A stretch of DNA of 64,000 bases from Halobacillus salinus (GCF_004684905.1 NZ_SRJC01000001.1:1426001-1490000), one strand, 5' to 3'; numbered from the stretch's first letter, positions 28,133 through 37,456 are shown. Notes: generated from the letters alone by a model not told the origin. Translations and numbers: made by a program.

Positions 28133-29566
28133 ATGAATGAGTGGTTCAAGGATGTTTCGTTGTTGCAGGCAGCTTTGGTGAGTGGAGAGACGACTTCGCG
28201 GGAAGTGACGATGGCTTATTTGGAACGGATTGCTGAGTTTGATCAGAGTGGCCCGTCTATTAATTCTGTTAAGGAAATCAATCCAGATGCTCTACATATT
28301 GCAGAGGCTCTCGATCAAGAGCGTAAACAAAAAGGTGCTCGCGGTCCTCTTCACGGCATTCCAATTTTGTTGAAGGATAACATAGATACAGGAGACAAGA
28401 TGCATACCTCAGCAGGTTCCATCGCCTTAAAGGACCATTACGCGAAAGAAGATTCCTTCGTCGCATCTCAGCTTCGAAAAGCTGGTGCCATCCTACTCGG
28501 AAAAGCGAATTTGACCGAATGGGCGAACTTCATGAGTGAGGCAATGCCGAATGGCTATAGTTCAAGGGGTGGTCAGGTTCTCAATCCTTATGGACCAGGA
28601 ACCTTCGATGTCGGGGGTTCCAGTTCTGGGTCTGCAGCAGCGGTCGCTTGTTCCTTTGCTACGGCAGCAATCGGCACGGAAACTAGTGGTTCTATTTTGA
28701 GTCCAGCCAGCGCCAATTCTTTAGTTGGTCTTAAACCGACCGTCGGATTGATCAGTAGAAATGGTATTATTCCGATTTCGCACAGTCAGGATACGGCCGG
28801 TCCGATTACAAGAACGGTAAAAGATGCCGCCTTGCTCCTAGAAGTGTTGGCCACCCAAGACGCTCATGATCCGGCAACATCTACAAAACCGCTCCAAACA
28901 TCCAATTTATATACTTTGGAGCTGAATCCTTACGCGCTTCAAGGAGCTAGAGTCGGTGTGGACTACACTTTTTTCGAAGATTTAAACAAAGAAGAAAGAA
29001 ATGTAATGGACCAAGCAATAGAGGACTTAAAGTCACAAGGAGCGGAAGTCATCGAAATTTCTTTCCCCGTTACGGAGAGGGAATCAAGTGTGATGTTCCA
29101 TGAGTTCAAACATGGAATCAATGCTTATTTAAGCTCCTGTGCTCCACACATTCCTGTTCATACACTGCAAGAACTGATTGCTTTTCATCGGGAGCATGAA
29201 GAAAGCGCTCTGGAATATGGGCAGTCCGTTTTGCTGGATGCTGAACAAACGAGCGGAACTCTGACCGATTCTACGTATATTAAGGATCGATTAGAAGACT
29301 TACGAATATCGACCTCTGACGGTTTAGACGCCTTAAGAGAAGAGCACCGTCTGGATGCATTCCTTTCTCCGAACGCAGCTGGTTCCCAATTACCCGCTAT
29401 GGCAGGCTACCCTTCTATTACGGTTCCAGCGGGTTATACCGAAGATGAGGGCAAGCCGGTAGGGCTGACATTAACAGCCTCCGCCTTTGAAGAATCCAAA
29501 CTGCTTTCCCTTGGGTATCACTATGAGCAAACGAAGAGTACACCCCATCAAGAACCTGAATTATAA
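28133..29566 (+). CDS. Amidase signature family enzyme
   Basis: A 477-residue amidase related to GatA and peptide amidases. The catalytic Lys lies in PILLKDNIDT near residue 80 and the Ser pair in the glycine/serine-rich GGSSSGSAAAVA. ATG 28133 is eight bases from AGGAGG; the GTG before it is also possible. It stands alone, without GatB/GatC neighbours, so it is not the tRNA amidotransferase. Substrate unknown. Confidence 0.9.
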   Translation: MNEWFKDVSLLQAALVSGETTSREVTMAYLERIAEFDQSGPSINSVKEINPDALHIAEALDQERKQKGARGPLHGIPILLKDNIDTGDKMHTSAGSIALKDHYAKEDSFVASQLRKAGAILLGKANLTEWANFMSEAMPNGYSSRGGQVLNPYGPGTFDVGGSSSGSAAAVACSFATAAIGTETSGSILSPASANSLVGLKPTVGLISRNGIIPISHSQDTAGPITRTVKDAALLLEVLATQDAHDPATSTKPLQTSNLYTLELNPYALQGARVGVDYTFFEDLNKEERNVMDQAIEDLKSQGAEVIEISFPVTERESSVMFHEFKHGINAYLSSCAPHIPVHTLQELIAFHREHEESALEYGQSVLLDAEQTSGTLTDSTYIKDRLEDLRISTSDGLDALREEHRLDAFLSPNAAGSQLPAMAGYPSITVPAGYTEDEGKPVGLTLTASAFEESKLLSLGYHYEQTKSTPHQEPEL

Positions 29567-29567
29567 T

Positions 29568-29601
29568 AAAAAGCACAAAGCCACTGGGCTTTGTGCTTTT
29601 T
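29568..29601. terminator. Shared terminator of convergent amidase and flavin oxidoreductase genes
   Basis: AAAAAGCACAAAGCC pairs with GGCTTTGTGCTTTTT around ACTG. A/T runs flank both sides. Confidence 0.92.
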
Positions 29602-29606
29602 CACTC

Positions 29607-30707
29607 TTAATAAAGTTTCGTCAACGAACTCTTATCGAAAGGAAGCAGATCGTCTGCTTGTCCGTTCTCGACTTTTTCGACCCACGCAGGATCTTGTAAT
29701 AGAGAACGTCCAATGGCAATCAGGTCGAATTCCTCTTCTTCAAGTTTCTCCACTAAACCGTCCAAACTCGTTGTATCAGCGTTTGTGAAACTTGTAAACT
29801 CACCACTCAAGCCAACAGACCCGACAGAGATGACAGGTTTTCCAGTAAGTTTTTTCGTCCATCCTGCAAGGTTCAGATCCGAACCTTCGAACGCAGGCTC
29901 CCAGAACCTCCGAGTAGAGCAGTGGAAAATATCCACCCCTGCTTCGACAAGTGGTTGAAGGAATTGTTCGAGCTCTTCTGGTGTCTTGGCAAGCTGCGCT
30001 TTGTAGTCACTCATTTTCCATTGGGAGAAGCGGAAGATGATCGGAAACTCCGGCCCTACTTCGAGGCGGCATGCTTTGATAATATCTACAGCGAATTGCG
30101 TACGTTTTACAAGGTCACCACCATAGCGATCCGTTCGTTTGTTCGTTTGCTCCCAGAAAAACTGATCGATCAAGTAACCGTGTGCCCCGTGCAGTTCTAT
30201 TGCATCAAAACCAAGGCGTTTCGCTTCCGAAGCTGCTTTTGCATAAGCTTCAACAAGTTGTTCCACCTCTGATTCAGTCAACGGATCTGTTACAGGTTCT
30301 CCGTCTAAAGTAAACCCAGATGGCCCGACTGGAAGTGCCTCTTCATTTGGAAGGTCCCCTTTATTCCTTGTCATTCCCACATGCCATAGTTGGGGTGCGA
30401 TTTTGCCACCTGCTTCATGCACTTGGTCTACAACACGCTTCCAACCTTCAAGAGAAGCTTCCCCGTGAAAGAGAGGGATTGAGTCTCCAGACACCGAAGC
30501 AGGGTGGTCAATGCCTGTCCCCTCCGTTATGATCAAACCGACATTATGTTCCGCGCGGCGACGATAATAGGCCGCAACGTCTTCCCCTGGAACACCGTTC
30601 GGGGAAAACCCTCTGGTCATTGGAGCCATTACCGTACGGTTCGGCAATTGCAATTTATCACTGGAAAATGAATCGAAAAGTGCTTGAATAGTTTTGTTCT
30701 CACTCAT
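29607..30707 (-). CDS. NADH:flavin oxidoreductase, old yellow enzyme family
   Basis: A 366-residue TIM-barrel flavoenzyme. It shows PNRTVMAPMTRGFSPNG, QLWHVG, DAIELHGAHGYLIDQFFW and the FMN-binding VGLSGEF and AIGRSLLQDP segments. It should reduce activated alkenes with NAD(P)H. ATG 30707 (MSENKTIQALF) follows GGAGGAGG; a longer reading is rejected. The physiological substrate is unknown. Confidence 0.92.
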   Translation of the reverse strand: MSENKTIQALFDSFSSDKLQLPNRTVMAPMTRGFSPNGVPGEDVAAYYRRRAEHNVGLIITEGTGIDHPASVSGDSIPLFHGEASLEGWKRVVDQVHEAGGKIAPQLWHVGMTRNKGDLPNEEALPVGPSGFTLDGEPVTDPLTESEVEQLVEAYAKAASEAKRLGFDAIELHGAHGYLIDQFFWEQTNKRTDRYGGDLVKRTQFAVDIIKACRLEVGPEFPIIFRFSQWKMSDYKAQLAKTPEELEQFLQPLVEAGVDIFHCSTRRFWEPAFEGSDLNLAGWTKKLTGKPVISVGSVGLSGEFTSFTNADTTSLDGLVEKLEEEEFDLIAIGRSLLQDPAWVEKVENGQADDLLPFDKSSLTKLY

Positions 30708-30751
30708 GTTGTACCTCCTCCTATCATGTATACAATAAGAAGTATGGCAAA

Positions 30752-31288
30752 TCATGGGGCGAAATCAAAATCATCTGCTTTTAACCTATAACGCACATAA
30801 CCATCAGAAGTAGTGCTTTTTCCGGCAAAGCCAAGCTTCTCAGCAACTTTTATAGAAGCACCGTTCTCTGGGTGAATATCGCATACAAGCTCTGAGAGCT
30901 CCAGGCTGCCGAATCCATGACGGATTACTGCTTTAGAAGCTTCTGTTGCAAAGCCTTTGCCCCAACTATCCCGATTCAGCCGCCAGCCTGCTTCAACCTC
31001 CGGTCCGATTGCATCAAGCGGAATTAACATCACCCAGCCGAGAAATACACCTGGATCTTGTTTATGCTCAATCGTCCAATACCCGAGCCCATTTGGATAT
31101 TCTTTCTGCATCCTGTCTGTAATGAATGCCTTCTGCCTTTCAGCACTTAAACCCGATTCCAGTAATTCTCTTATCTCTGGGATATGCTTCACTACTTCTG
31201 GATCACGGTCCATCTGTAGACAATCTTCCAAATCCGTCATTTTACGCTCGCGCAACAGTAGCCGCTCAGTTTCGAGATTGGGCACCAT
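30752..31288 (-). CDS. GNAT acetyltransferase, RimJ/RimL type
   Basis: A 178-residue GNAT protein starting MVPNLETERLLLRERKMTDL, the RimJ/RimL-type opening, with an acetyl-CoA loop at SWGKGFATEASKAVI and CDIHPENGASIKVAEKLGF in the last third. GGAGGAG precedes the ATG. It is 19 bp downstream of an alpha/beta hydrolase and probably cotranscribed. Acceptor unknown. Confidence 0.9.
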   Translation of the reverse strand: MVPNLETERLLLRERKMTDLEDCLQMDRDPEVVKHIPEIRELLESGLSAERQKAFITDRMQKEYPNGLGYWTIEHKQDPGVFLGWVMLIPLDAIGPEVEAGWRLNRDSWGKGFATEASKAVIRHGFGSLELSELVCDIHPENGASIKVAEKLGFAGKSTTSDGYVRYRLKADDFDFAP

Positions 31289-31307
31289 AAGGCACTCTCC
31301 TCCTATA

Positions 31308-32099
31308 CTATGAAAAATGTTCCTTAAGCCATTTCACCCAAAGGTCTTGTGTCGTTGTTCGCAACCCTCTTCCATGCCCAATACCATCCACTAGATGCAA
31401 TTCTGCATTCTTAGCTCCGGCTTCTCTCAACTCTTCAAAAAATGACTCTGTATGCCAGGCACGGATACTCCTATCTTCCTTTCCATGCAAGAGAAGAATC
31501 GGTTTTCGAGCCAGATTATCGATGTAAGTAACGGGATTACAAGAGTGGTTTCCTATTATGAAATCCTCCCATTCTTGAGGGTCAATGTCCCGGAAGGTAT
31601 TTTCGTGACACCTTTTCAAAAATGGATACATGGTGGAAAGGTCTTCTTCCGGTTCGTTCGGATTTTCGTTCTGAGCTGCAGGGTCCAGCATAGGACAAAA
31701 CACAACTGCTCCATCAGACAGGTCTGAAGTAGCTAAAGCTGTCAACGCTACAGCACCTCCATAACTGTTCCCGATCAGAACGACTTTATCGATGTCCCAT
31801 AAGACTTGCTGCATTCCCTTCAAATCTGTCGTCTTCCCGCTTCTCAGAAGCTCCATCCCTAACTTAGCACCTTCCACAGAAGTCGAGGGGCCGAACTTTC
31901 CATAGCTCTGCCAGCTGCCAGGGTATCTTGCATTCAGTACAGTGAAACCTTGTTGCACGAGCTGATGAGTCATATCTTCCATCAGCGGCTGATTCGGAAG
32001 ACCTGGAAGCCACACGAGACCGATCTTCACATTTATCTTCTCATCTGGTATCAACAGGTCTCCTAGGATATCTTGATTCTGAACAAAAGCATGCTTCAT
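31308..32099 (-). CDS. Alpha/beta hydrolase
   Basis: A 263-residue alpha/beta hydrolase: WLPGLPNQP (oxyanion loop), nucleophile elbow IGNSYGG near residue 112, an acidic residue in KPILLLHGKEDRSIRAWH and the final His in DGIGHGRG. No signal peptide. ATG 32099 is chosen over 32105 because the latter lies only three bases from AAAGGA. It forms a likely pair with the GNAT gene. Substrate unknown. Confidence 0.85.
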   Translation of the reverse strand: MKHAFVQNQDILGDLLIPDEKINVKIGLVWLPGLPNQPLMEDMTHQLVQQGFTVLNARYPGSWQSYGKFGPSTSVEGAKLGMELLRSGKTTDLKGMQQVLWDIDKVVLIGNSYGGAVALTALATSDLSDGAVVFCPMLDPAAQNENPNEPEEDLSTMYPFLKRCHENTFRDIDPQEWEDFIIGNHSCNPVTYIDNLARKPILLLHGKEDRSIRAWHTESFFEELREAGAKNAELHLVDGIGHGRGLRTTTQDLWVKWLKEHFS

Positions 32100-32140
32100 C
32101 TCCATCTGTCCTTTCTATGTATTGGGGGCACGGAAGGAAG

Positions 32141-32824
32141 TTACCTCTTCCCCCAATTGTCAAAATAGGTCTTTAGCGCTTCCAATTCATGAGTATGAAA
32201 TACAATCCCCTCATCATCCGTTACAATATATGTCGGTCGATCTTCTGCGATTTTGAAATGCTCTGCCCGGTTGAGCACTCCGTTTGTGAAAGAAGATTCA
32301 ATAGTTGTTGATCGTATCGGAGCATCGCCGAAAATATCCCGATAAGCTCCTATCTCATCCGCTTCCTCATCTGGATTATAAACATGCAAGCTGTGTTCGC
32401 CTTGATCAGCAGTGATTCGACGGACTACTTCTTCTTTTGTATAAGGCACGACTTTGATAGACTCCGCTTTATAGGAAGGGAGCGATTCTCTGTCATTGAA
32501 GTACGTTTCTATCGACACAAGTTCTTGGTGGTACGTACCTTCTACTACCACCTCCACTTTATGGAGAGATTGCAAATCTTCCAGTTGTTTAATTTCTCCA
32601 CTAACTTCCAACTGATCACCTGGTATGATTCTAGCGGCTTCTATCACCTTATCGTTCTTGTCATAATTTCCATTTTCCTTTTCCTCTTCGGATAAGATAT
32701 CCCCCATGTTCAAGACGAACGCTTGTGTGGCATCCTCCATGACTAGAGCTTCTCCTTCTAGTGTTGACGTTTGATTCATACATCCTGTTAAGACAAAAAG
32801 AAATAAAAGCATCTGCCACTTCAC
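32141..32824 (-). CDS. Lipoprotein of unknown function
   Basis: About 227 residues with a lipoprotein signal MKWQMLLFLFVLTGC. Start GTG 32824 lies two bases after the stop of the upstream gene, with GAGGGGGG at proper spacing; an ATG six bases earlier sits directly on that site. The outer part is acidic and beta-rich and not recognised. It is coupled to the membrane gene at 32827, so the two probably act together at the membrane. Confidence 0.75.
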   Translation of the reverse strand: MKWQMLLFLFVLTGCMNQTSTLEGEALVMEDATQAFVLNMGDILSEEEKENGNYDKNDKVIEAARIIPGDQLEVSGEIKQLEDLQSLHKVEVVVEGTYHQELVSIETYFNDRESLPSYKAESIKVVPYTKEEVVRRITADQGEHSLHVYNPDEEADEIGAYRDIFGDAPIRSTTIESSFTNGVLNRAEHFKIAEDRPTYIVTDDEGIVFHTHELEALKTYFDNWGKR

Positions 32825-32826
32825 CG

Positions 32827-33360
32827 TCATCCCCCCTCTTCTACGATTGTCCACGACAGTGCATCATCTTCCTCTAAAGCTCTCAATGCTTCCAAGTGAT
32901 CGGTATCGTTCAAAATTGGGTTACTAGATACAAAGTCTTCTCCGATGTTAACGTTAACGTATTCGAAATTCGATCCGGTTTGGGTTGGCTTTTCCAAACT
33001 GAATTTAAGGCTGTACTTCCGTATGCCACGCTCATCATCCAACCTTACTTTCACATCAGAGAAGTCTTGGAGCAGTTCATGTATTTGTTCTTTGTCTTCT
33101 GTCGACATTTCTTTGACAACTACCGTCCTGAACTCCCGCGGATCATTCACCTGAATCGTGACTTCTTGAATGTCGTATTCCGGATTGTATAGTTCTGGAT
33201 ATAGATCCTTCGTTGTCACTACTTGGCTTTGGGAGAATACAAAATATGCTACGCCAACAACGAGTCCTGTAAGTAGAACAATCGGTATAAAACGACGAAT
33301 GTACAATCTCAGCAGCAGCATTAGTAATAACACCGAAAAGACGATAACCAAATAAACCAA
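32827..33360 (-). CDS. Two-segment membrane protein of unknown function
   Basis: A 177-residue protein starting at TTG 33360 after GGAGGG. Two hydrophobic segments (about 1-17 and 24-43) are followed by an outer domain rich in acidic residues. No family is recognised. It is the first gene of a coupled pair with the lipoprotein gene at 32141. Confidence 0.72.
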   Translation of the reverse strand: MVYLVIVFSVLLLMLLLRLYIRRFIPIVLLTGLVVGVAYFVFSQSQVVTTKDLYPELYNPEYDIQEVTIQVNDPREFRTVVVKEMSTEDKEQIHELLQDFSDVKVRLDDERGIRKYSLKFSLEKPTQTGSNFEYVNVNIGEDFVSSNPILNDTDHLEALRALEEDDALSWTIVEEGG

Positions 33361-33425
33361 AAAATCCCTCCTCAGGAAACGTTCTTACATGTAGTACGAA
33401 CGGAGGAAGGATTTGGTTTCAATGA

Positions 33426-33477
33426 AGTGGGGTCAGGGACCTCGTCCCACAAAAGGGACGAGGTCCCTGACCCCACT
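33426..33477. repeat. GGGGTCAGGGACC long palindrome, copy 7
   Basis: Two perfect 23-bp arms, 33426-33448 and 33455-33477, flank ACAAAA. It lies 5 bp from the stop of the ThrE C-half gene and might act as its transcript end, although no T run follows. Confidence 0.9.
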
Positions 33478-33481
33478 CACT

Positions 33482-33919
33482 CTACCTGCGCTTTCTAATC
33501 TTCTTAACGGATTGGTTGATGACTTCGGATAGCACAAGTCCTATGGCGATTGCCCCTGATACCATGAAAGCTTTTGCGGAAATCGGAAGCGCCGTTTCAT
33601 AATTGTTCTGAACAAAGTGCCGCATAGCATCATAGGCAAGCCCTCCAGGAACCAGCGGTATGATTCCTGCTACACTGAAGACGATAACAGGTGTCTTATA
33701 TTTTCTAGCAAAGAACTGGGCAATCATCGCGATGACAAACGAAGCCACAAACGTTCCTGTAATCTCATTCAAGTCCCACTCTACAAAGATACGGTAAATG
33801 ATCCAACCTGTAGATCCGACCAAACCGCATTTAAATAACGTACTCTTCGGAGCTTGAAAGATCACTCCAAAAGCAGCGGATGCGATAAAACTCGTAATAA
33901 GTTGTTCAACCCATAACAT
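33482..33919 (-). CDS. Threonine/serine exporter, C-terminal half (YjjB/DUF3815 type)
   Basis: A 145-residue membrane protein with about four segments and the family IIPLVPGGLAYDAMRH motif. Together with the gene at 33937 it makes the split form of ThrE, which exports threonine and serine. Only 17 bp separate the two. Confidence 0.88.
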   Translation of the reverse strand: MLWVEQLITSFIASAAFGVIFQAPKSTLFKCGLVGSTGWIIYRIFVEWDLNEITGTFVASFVIAMIAQFFARKYKTPVIVFSVAGIIPLVPGGLAYDAMRHFVQNNYETALPISAKAFMVSGAIAIGLVLSEVINQSVKKIRKRR

Positions 33920-33936
33920 AGATACTCAACTCACTT

Positions 33937-34689
33937 CTAAAAAATTGAAAAAGCGATGGCCACTCCACCACCGATAGCGAATGCAGTCAGAAACGCCTCT
34001 GCACCTTTAGATAATCCTGAGACAAGATGACCTGCCATCAAGTCTCGAACGGCATTCGTAATGAGCAAGCCTGGTACAAGCGGCATAACTGATCCGATGA
34101 TCACTTTATCTGCTTCACTTCCCAGTCCGAAACTCAATAGCGTAAATGCGAGCGCTCCAATGATTAAGGAAGCTAGAAATTCCGCAAAGAATTTGATTTC
34201 GAAGAAGCGGTGGAAGGCAAGCAGTGCAATAAACCCGACTCCGCCCGAAATACAAGCCGGTAAAAAGTCGGACCAATGACCCTGAAACATAATTGCGAAG
34301 CACCCACTTGCAAGCGAAGCGGCAGCTATTTGAGTGGGCATGGAAAACTTCACTCCAGCCTGATCAAGCTTCGTAAGCTGCTCATGAGCGGCTTGAATAT
34401 CCAGGTCTCCAGCCGTGATCTTTCTCGATATGTTATTTGCAATCGTTACATGACTAAGGTTAGTCGTGCGATCCGAAACCCGGACGAGTTTGGATGGTTC
34501 CACTTGGCTTAGGGAGAAGACAATACCTGTTGGCGTAACGAAGCTTTGCGCTTCCTCTTTTCCATATGAAGCTGCAATACGGGTCATCGTATCTTCGACT
34601 CGATACGTCTCCGCTCCGTTTTGAAGCATGATCCTTCCAATCAATAAACACAACTCGATCACTTCTGTTGTGCTAGTTTGAGGTTTCAT
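33937..34689 (-). CDS. Threonine/serine exporter, N-terminal half (YjjP/DUF1212 type)
   Basis: A 250-residue protein: a soluble start with RIMLQNGAETYRVEDTM and RVSDRTTNLSHV, then five to six membrane segments ending with MPLVPGLLITNAVRDLMAG. It is the ThrE N-terminal half and acts with the next gene. It lies about 1 kb from a T-box-controlled transporter whose likely specifier is threonine. Confidence 0.9.
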   Translation of the reverse strand: MKPQTSTTEVIELCLLIGRIMLQNGAETYRVEDTMTRIAASYGKEEAQSFVTPTGIVFSLSQVEPSKLVRVSDRTTNLSHVTIANNISRKITAGDLDIQAAHEQLTKLDQAGVKFSMPTQIAAASLASGCFAIMFQGHWSDFLPACISGGVGFIALLAFHRFFEIKFFAEFLASLIIGALAFTLLSFGLGSEADKVIIGSVMPLVPGLLITNAVRDLMAGHLVSGLSKGAEAFLTAFAIGGGVAIAFSIF

Positions 34690-34792
34690 TAGGCCCTCCC
34701 CCTTTTCCTGTTTGATCTCGTTTCTAAAGTGTAGCCGATTCTATTTCCTATTCGCAACAGATTTTTGACAAGCTTGGGTAAAAGTCATGAAA

Positions 34793-34820
34793 AAAGTGGT
34801 TCCTTATAAGGAACCACTTT
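34793..34820. terminator. Terminator of the 34836-35099 gene
   Basis: A perfect 28-bp palindrome, AAAGTGGTTCCTTA with TAAGGAACCACTTT, flanked by A and T runs. Confidence 0.88.
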
Positions 34821-34835
34821 CGAAAAATTTCATGA

Positions 34836-35099
34836 TTATTTTTTCTCTTCTACCGGATCATCGAATAAGTCGGTGAATTTCGCTACGTTTTCATTTGTGA
34901 ATTCGAAGGCCATTCGGACTTCACCGAACCCCGGTTGGAAGAAGTAACCTTGTACTTCGTAGCTACTAGCATTCTCTCGTACTTTTGTCAGGTGGAAATA
35001 GCGCTGGATGTACTGAGCCATTTCTTCAAGTTTCTTGTTCCGCACCTTGATCCATTGTTGTTTTAGTTCTTCTGTTTCAAAGTCTGATTCTTTTAGCAT
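34836..35099 (-). CDS. Small conserved cytoplasmic protein
   Basis: An 87-residue, highly charged protein with a helical first half (WIKVRNKKLEEMAQYIQRYF) and a beta-like second half (YEVQGYFFQPGFGEVRMAFEF). No known family is recognised. ATG 35099 follows GAGGAG-like sequence. The 280 bp upstream (35100-35379) hold no convincing gene. Confidence 0.7.
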   Translation of the reverse strand: MLKESDFETEELKQQWIKVRNKKLEEMAQYIQRYFHLTKVRENASSYEVQGYFFQPGFGEVRMAFEFTNENVAKFTDLFDDPVEEKK

Positions 35100-35379
35100 A
35101 TCCTCACTCCTCTACGGAAATAGAAAACTCTGAATCTTCTATACTCATTATAGTATAAAAGCTTCCACATCTTTTCAACTATCCATAAGAAAAACTTATC
35201 TCTTTTTACCTTGTGGAAAGAGCCACCGCTTATACAAATGATCATTAGTTACAAAACGATTTTCATCTTCGTGACTTTTATAATATCGGTCATCACAACA
35301 AGGAGTTAAACTTCTCTCCTAAACAGCAGGGAATCCGCTCCCCTCCTATATCTATATGCTTACCCCGAGAGTTAGAACT

Positions 35380-36561
35380 TTAAAACGATTCCTTGGCGAC
35401 ATGGCGCTCCTCACCACTAGAACGAAGCGAGTGAACCAGCGCCAAAGAAATAAATAACATAAGGAAACAACCTGAACAAACCGCTAATCGAATCGACTCC
35501 GCCTCTGCAAGTAACCCGATTGTTATTACAGATAAGATGACAACAAAGGACTCCCCCCATTCATATAAACTCCCTACACGTCCCATAATAGAAGGTGGAA
35601 TATGGTCTTGATAAAATGTCAGAAAGCCTGTGTTAGCAAATGCCAGTGAAAATGAAAGCAGAAAGCATCCAATTGCTGCACCCAAGAATCCATTTGAAAA
35701 AGCATAGATCAAATATCCCATTGCCATGCCTAATCCACCACCGCTCATCGAGAATCGTGTTGTCGTCTTATCAATTAAGATATTCTGAATGACAGCACCT
35801 AAGATAATCCCTCCCCCCGCAATACTGACTAGGATCCCGTAGCTTGGATTCGACAACCCGAGCACCTGCTTGGAAAATGCCGCCTCCAACGAATCGATAG
35901 CCGCCGTCATTACAATAAGCAAGGTGAACAAACTGTAAATAATCATCGTTTTCGCATGGGTATGACTGAAAGAAACAACCAGCTTCCAGTCTTCCCTTAT
36001 CGAGAATGAGGAGGATTCCATTGTTTCTGTCCGTACAGAAGGTAGCCACAGTGTCAGAAATGCAGATAAAAGAAATGTAGCACCATTTAAGTAAACGGCA
36101 GCCCAAGGGGAGCCGATCCAGAACATTAGCCCTGCAATGCCTGGGCCGAGGAGGAACCCGCCGGAATCGACCAGACTTCTAAGCGCATTGAACCGCTTCC
36201 GTTCTCCTTTTGCCAGGAAACTAGTCATGTACACCATCGATGCAGGCCTGAACATGGCGCTTGCCATATTAACAAGAAAAACAAGGCAATACATAATGAT
36301 TAGAGATGAGAAGAAAGGAAGAATGATGATCAAGAGTCCTCTTACCGTATCTAACCAGATCATAAGTCCCCTCGCGTCAAGCCTGTCTATAAAACTCCCC
36401 GCCCAGCCATTCGTCATCATCGCTGCAGCTGGCTTCAATAGATATAAGACTGCTACGGCAAAGGGAGATCCGGTCATGTCTAACACGATCAAATTGAAAG
36501 CTATCAAGTAAATCCAATCTCCGATATTGGATAATCCAATATTAAACAATAATAATTTCAT
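35380..36561 (-). CDS. MFS_3-type transporter under T-box control
   Basis: A 393-residue major facilitator with about twelve segments, motif A-like SFIDRLDARGLMIW and the FVNMASAMFRPASMVYM segment of the MFS_3 group. ATG 36561 (MKLLLFNIGLSNIG) follows AAAGAGGTG. A complete T-box leader ends just upstream, so expression should rise when one tRNA is uncharged. That fits uptake of an amino acid or export of an aminoacyl-tRNA synthetase inhibitor; MFS_3 members are mostly exporters, favouring the latter. Substrate unknown. Confidence 0.85.
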   Translation of the reverse strand: MKLLLFNIGLSNIGDWIYLIAFNLIVLDMTGSPFAVAVLYLLKPAAAMMTNGWAGSFIDRLDARGLMIWLDTVRGLLIIILPFFSSLIIMYCLVFLVNMASAMFRPASMVYMTSFLAKGERKRFNALRSLVDSGGFLLGPGIAGLMFWIGSPWAAVYLNGATFLLSAFLTLWLPSVRTETMESSSFSIREDWKLVVSFSHTHAKTMIIYSLFTLLIVMTAAIDSLEAAFSKQVLGLSNPSYGILVSIAGGGIILGAVIQNILIDKTTTRFSMSGGGLGMAMGYLIYAFSNGFLGAAIGCFLLSFSLAFANTGFLTFYQDHIPPSIMGRVGSLYEWGESFVVILSVITIGLLAEAESIRLAVCSGCFLMLFISLALVHSLRSSGEERHVAKESF

Positions 36562-36596
36562 CAGGTCGCACCTCTTTCCATAAAGTGATGGAAACA

Positions 36597-36890
36597 AAAA
36601 AAGAACCCCACCCCCAAGACTAAGTCTTGGGGACGAGATCCTTTCGCGGTGCCACCCCAGTTTGTTGATACGTCACCATATCAACCTTTTCGGGTACGCC
36701 ATCACTGGTTATACCCTAGCTCTGTAACGGGAGCACCCGGCGCACGATCCCAACCATCGTTCCCATGCGACGCTCTAGAGGCTTGTTTCAACGAGGTCGT
36801 CCTTGCTCTTTTCACACCATCAAGAGCTCTCTGTGAAGAACTGTACTCATCTACTCTTCTCTTCCCTGCGTTTGGATATTTCTTCTATTA
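36597..36890 (-). promoter_or_regulatory. T-box riboswitch leader of the MFS gene
   Basis: On the minus strand the leader shows the Stem I parts AGTA near 36843, AGAGAGC and GGTGTGAA distal loop, then GAA followed by ACA (36786-36784) before CCTCTAGAGC. The T-box TGGCACCGCG is at 36654-36645. A terminator follows: CCCCAAGACT pairs with AGTCTTGGGG (36612-36632), then a T run to 36597. The specifier reads best as ACA (threonine); a one-base shift would give AAC (asparagine). The 5' border is approximate. Confidence 0.92.
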
Positions 36891-37006
36891 TTCACTAATT
36901 GCATTCTTTTGTAAATCTTTATTTTTGTAAACTTCTCGAATCAATGCTTAATAGTACACGCTTCTTATTATTGTTGTAATCACATTTAAGAAATTGAGTC
37001 TGTTAT

Positions 37007-37456
37007 CTAAGAAATAATTGGCTGTCCATCTTTATATGTAAATAAGTGACTGCCCTTTTCACTCAATAGAACTGGTAAGTATTGAGCGACCATTTCTGCA
37101 ATTCCAAGATTTTGAGGATTAAGTATCCAATCAATAGACTTCCAATCTAAGATCCCTTCTCGTGTTTTCAAAGGGATTTCATATTTCAAATCTTCATCAA
37201 TCTCAAACAAGTAGACATATATCCCATCCTGTTCACCGTTGTTATTTTCCCATCTTACAGTACCTTTAGAAAAATAAGTTTCTACTCGGATCCCTGTTTC
37301 CTCAAATACTTCACGTAAAGCACCTTCATCAGGGGATTCGTCCTTCTCAACCTTACCGCCTACTCCATTCCAGACTCCCATGATAGGAGCTTTTTCCCGA
37401 TTAAGCATCAAAATTCTATTTTTTCTCTTGATAAAGCAAACTGTGTATTTAAACAT
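37007..37456 (-). CDS. NUDIX hydrolase, MutT/8-oxo-dGTP-type
   Basis: A 149-residue NUDIX protein with the box starting GGKVEKDESPDEGALREV and continuing FEETGI near residues 34-56, and the MGVWNGVGGK opening of the 8-oxo-dGTPase-like group. It probably hydrolyses a nucleoside diphosphate derivative. It stands alone next to the T-box leader. Confidence 0.9.
   Translation of the reverse strand: MFKYTVCFIKRKNRILMLNREKAPIMGVWNGVGGKVEKDESPDEGALREVFEETGIRVETYFSKGTVRWENNNGEQDGIYVYLFEIDEDLKYEIPLKTREGILDWKSIDWILNPQNLGIAEMVAQYLPVLLSEKGSHLFTYKDGQPIIS

Noticed and set aside
35100-35379. A minus-strand frame with CCDDRYYKSHEDENRF then HLYKRWLFPQGKKR
   Set aside because: The peptide looks gene-like, but a TAG lies directly upstream and no ATG, GTG or TTG start exists in frame; left unannotated.
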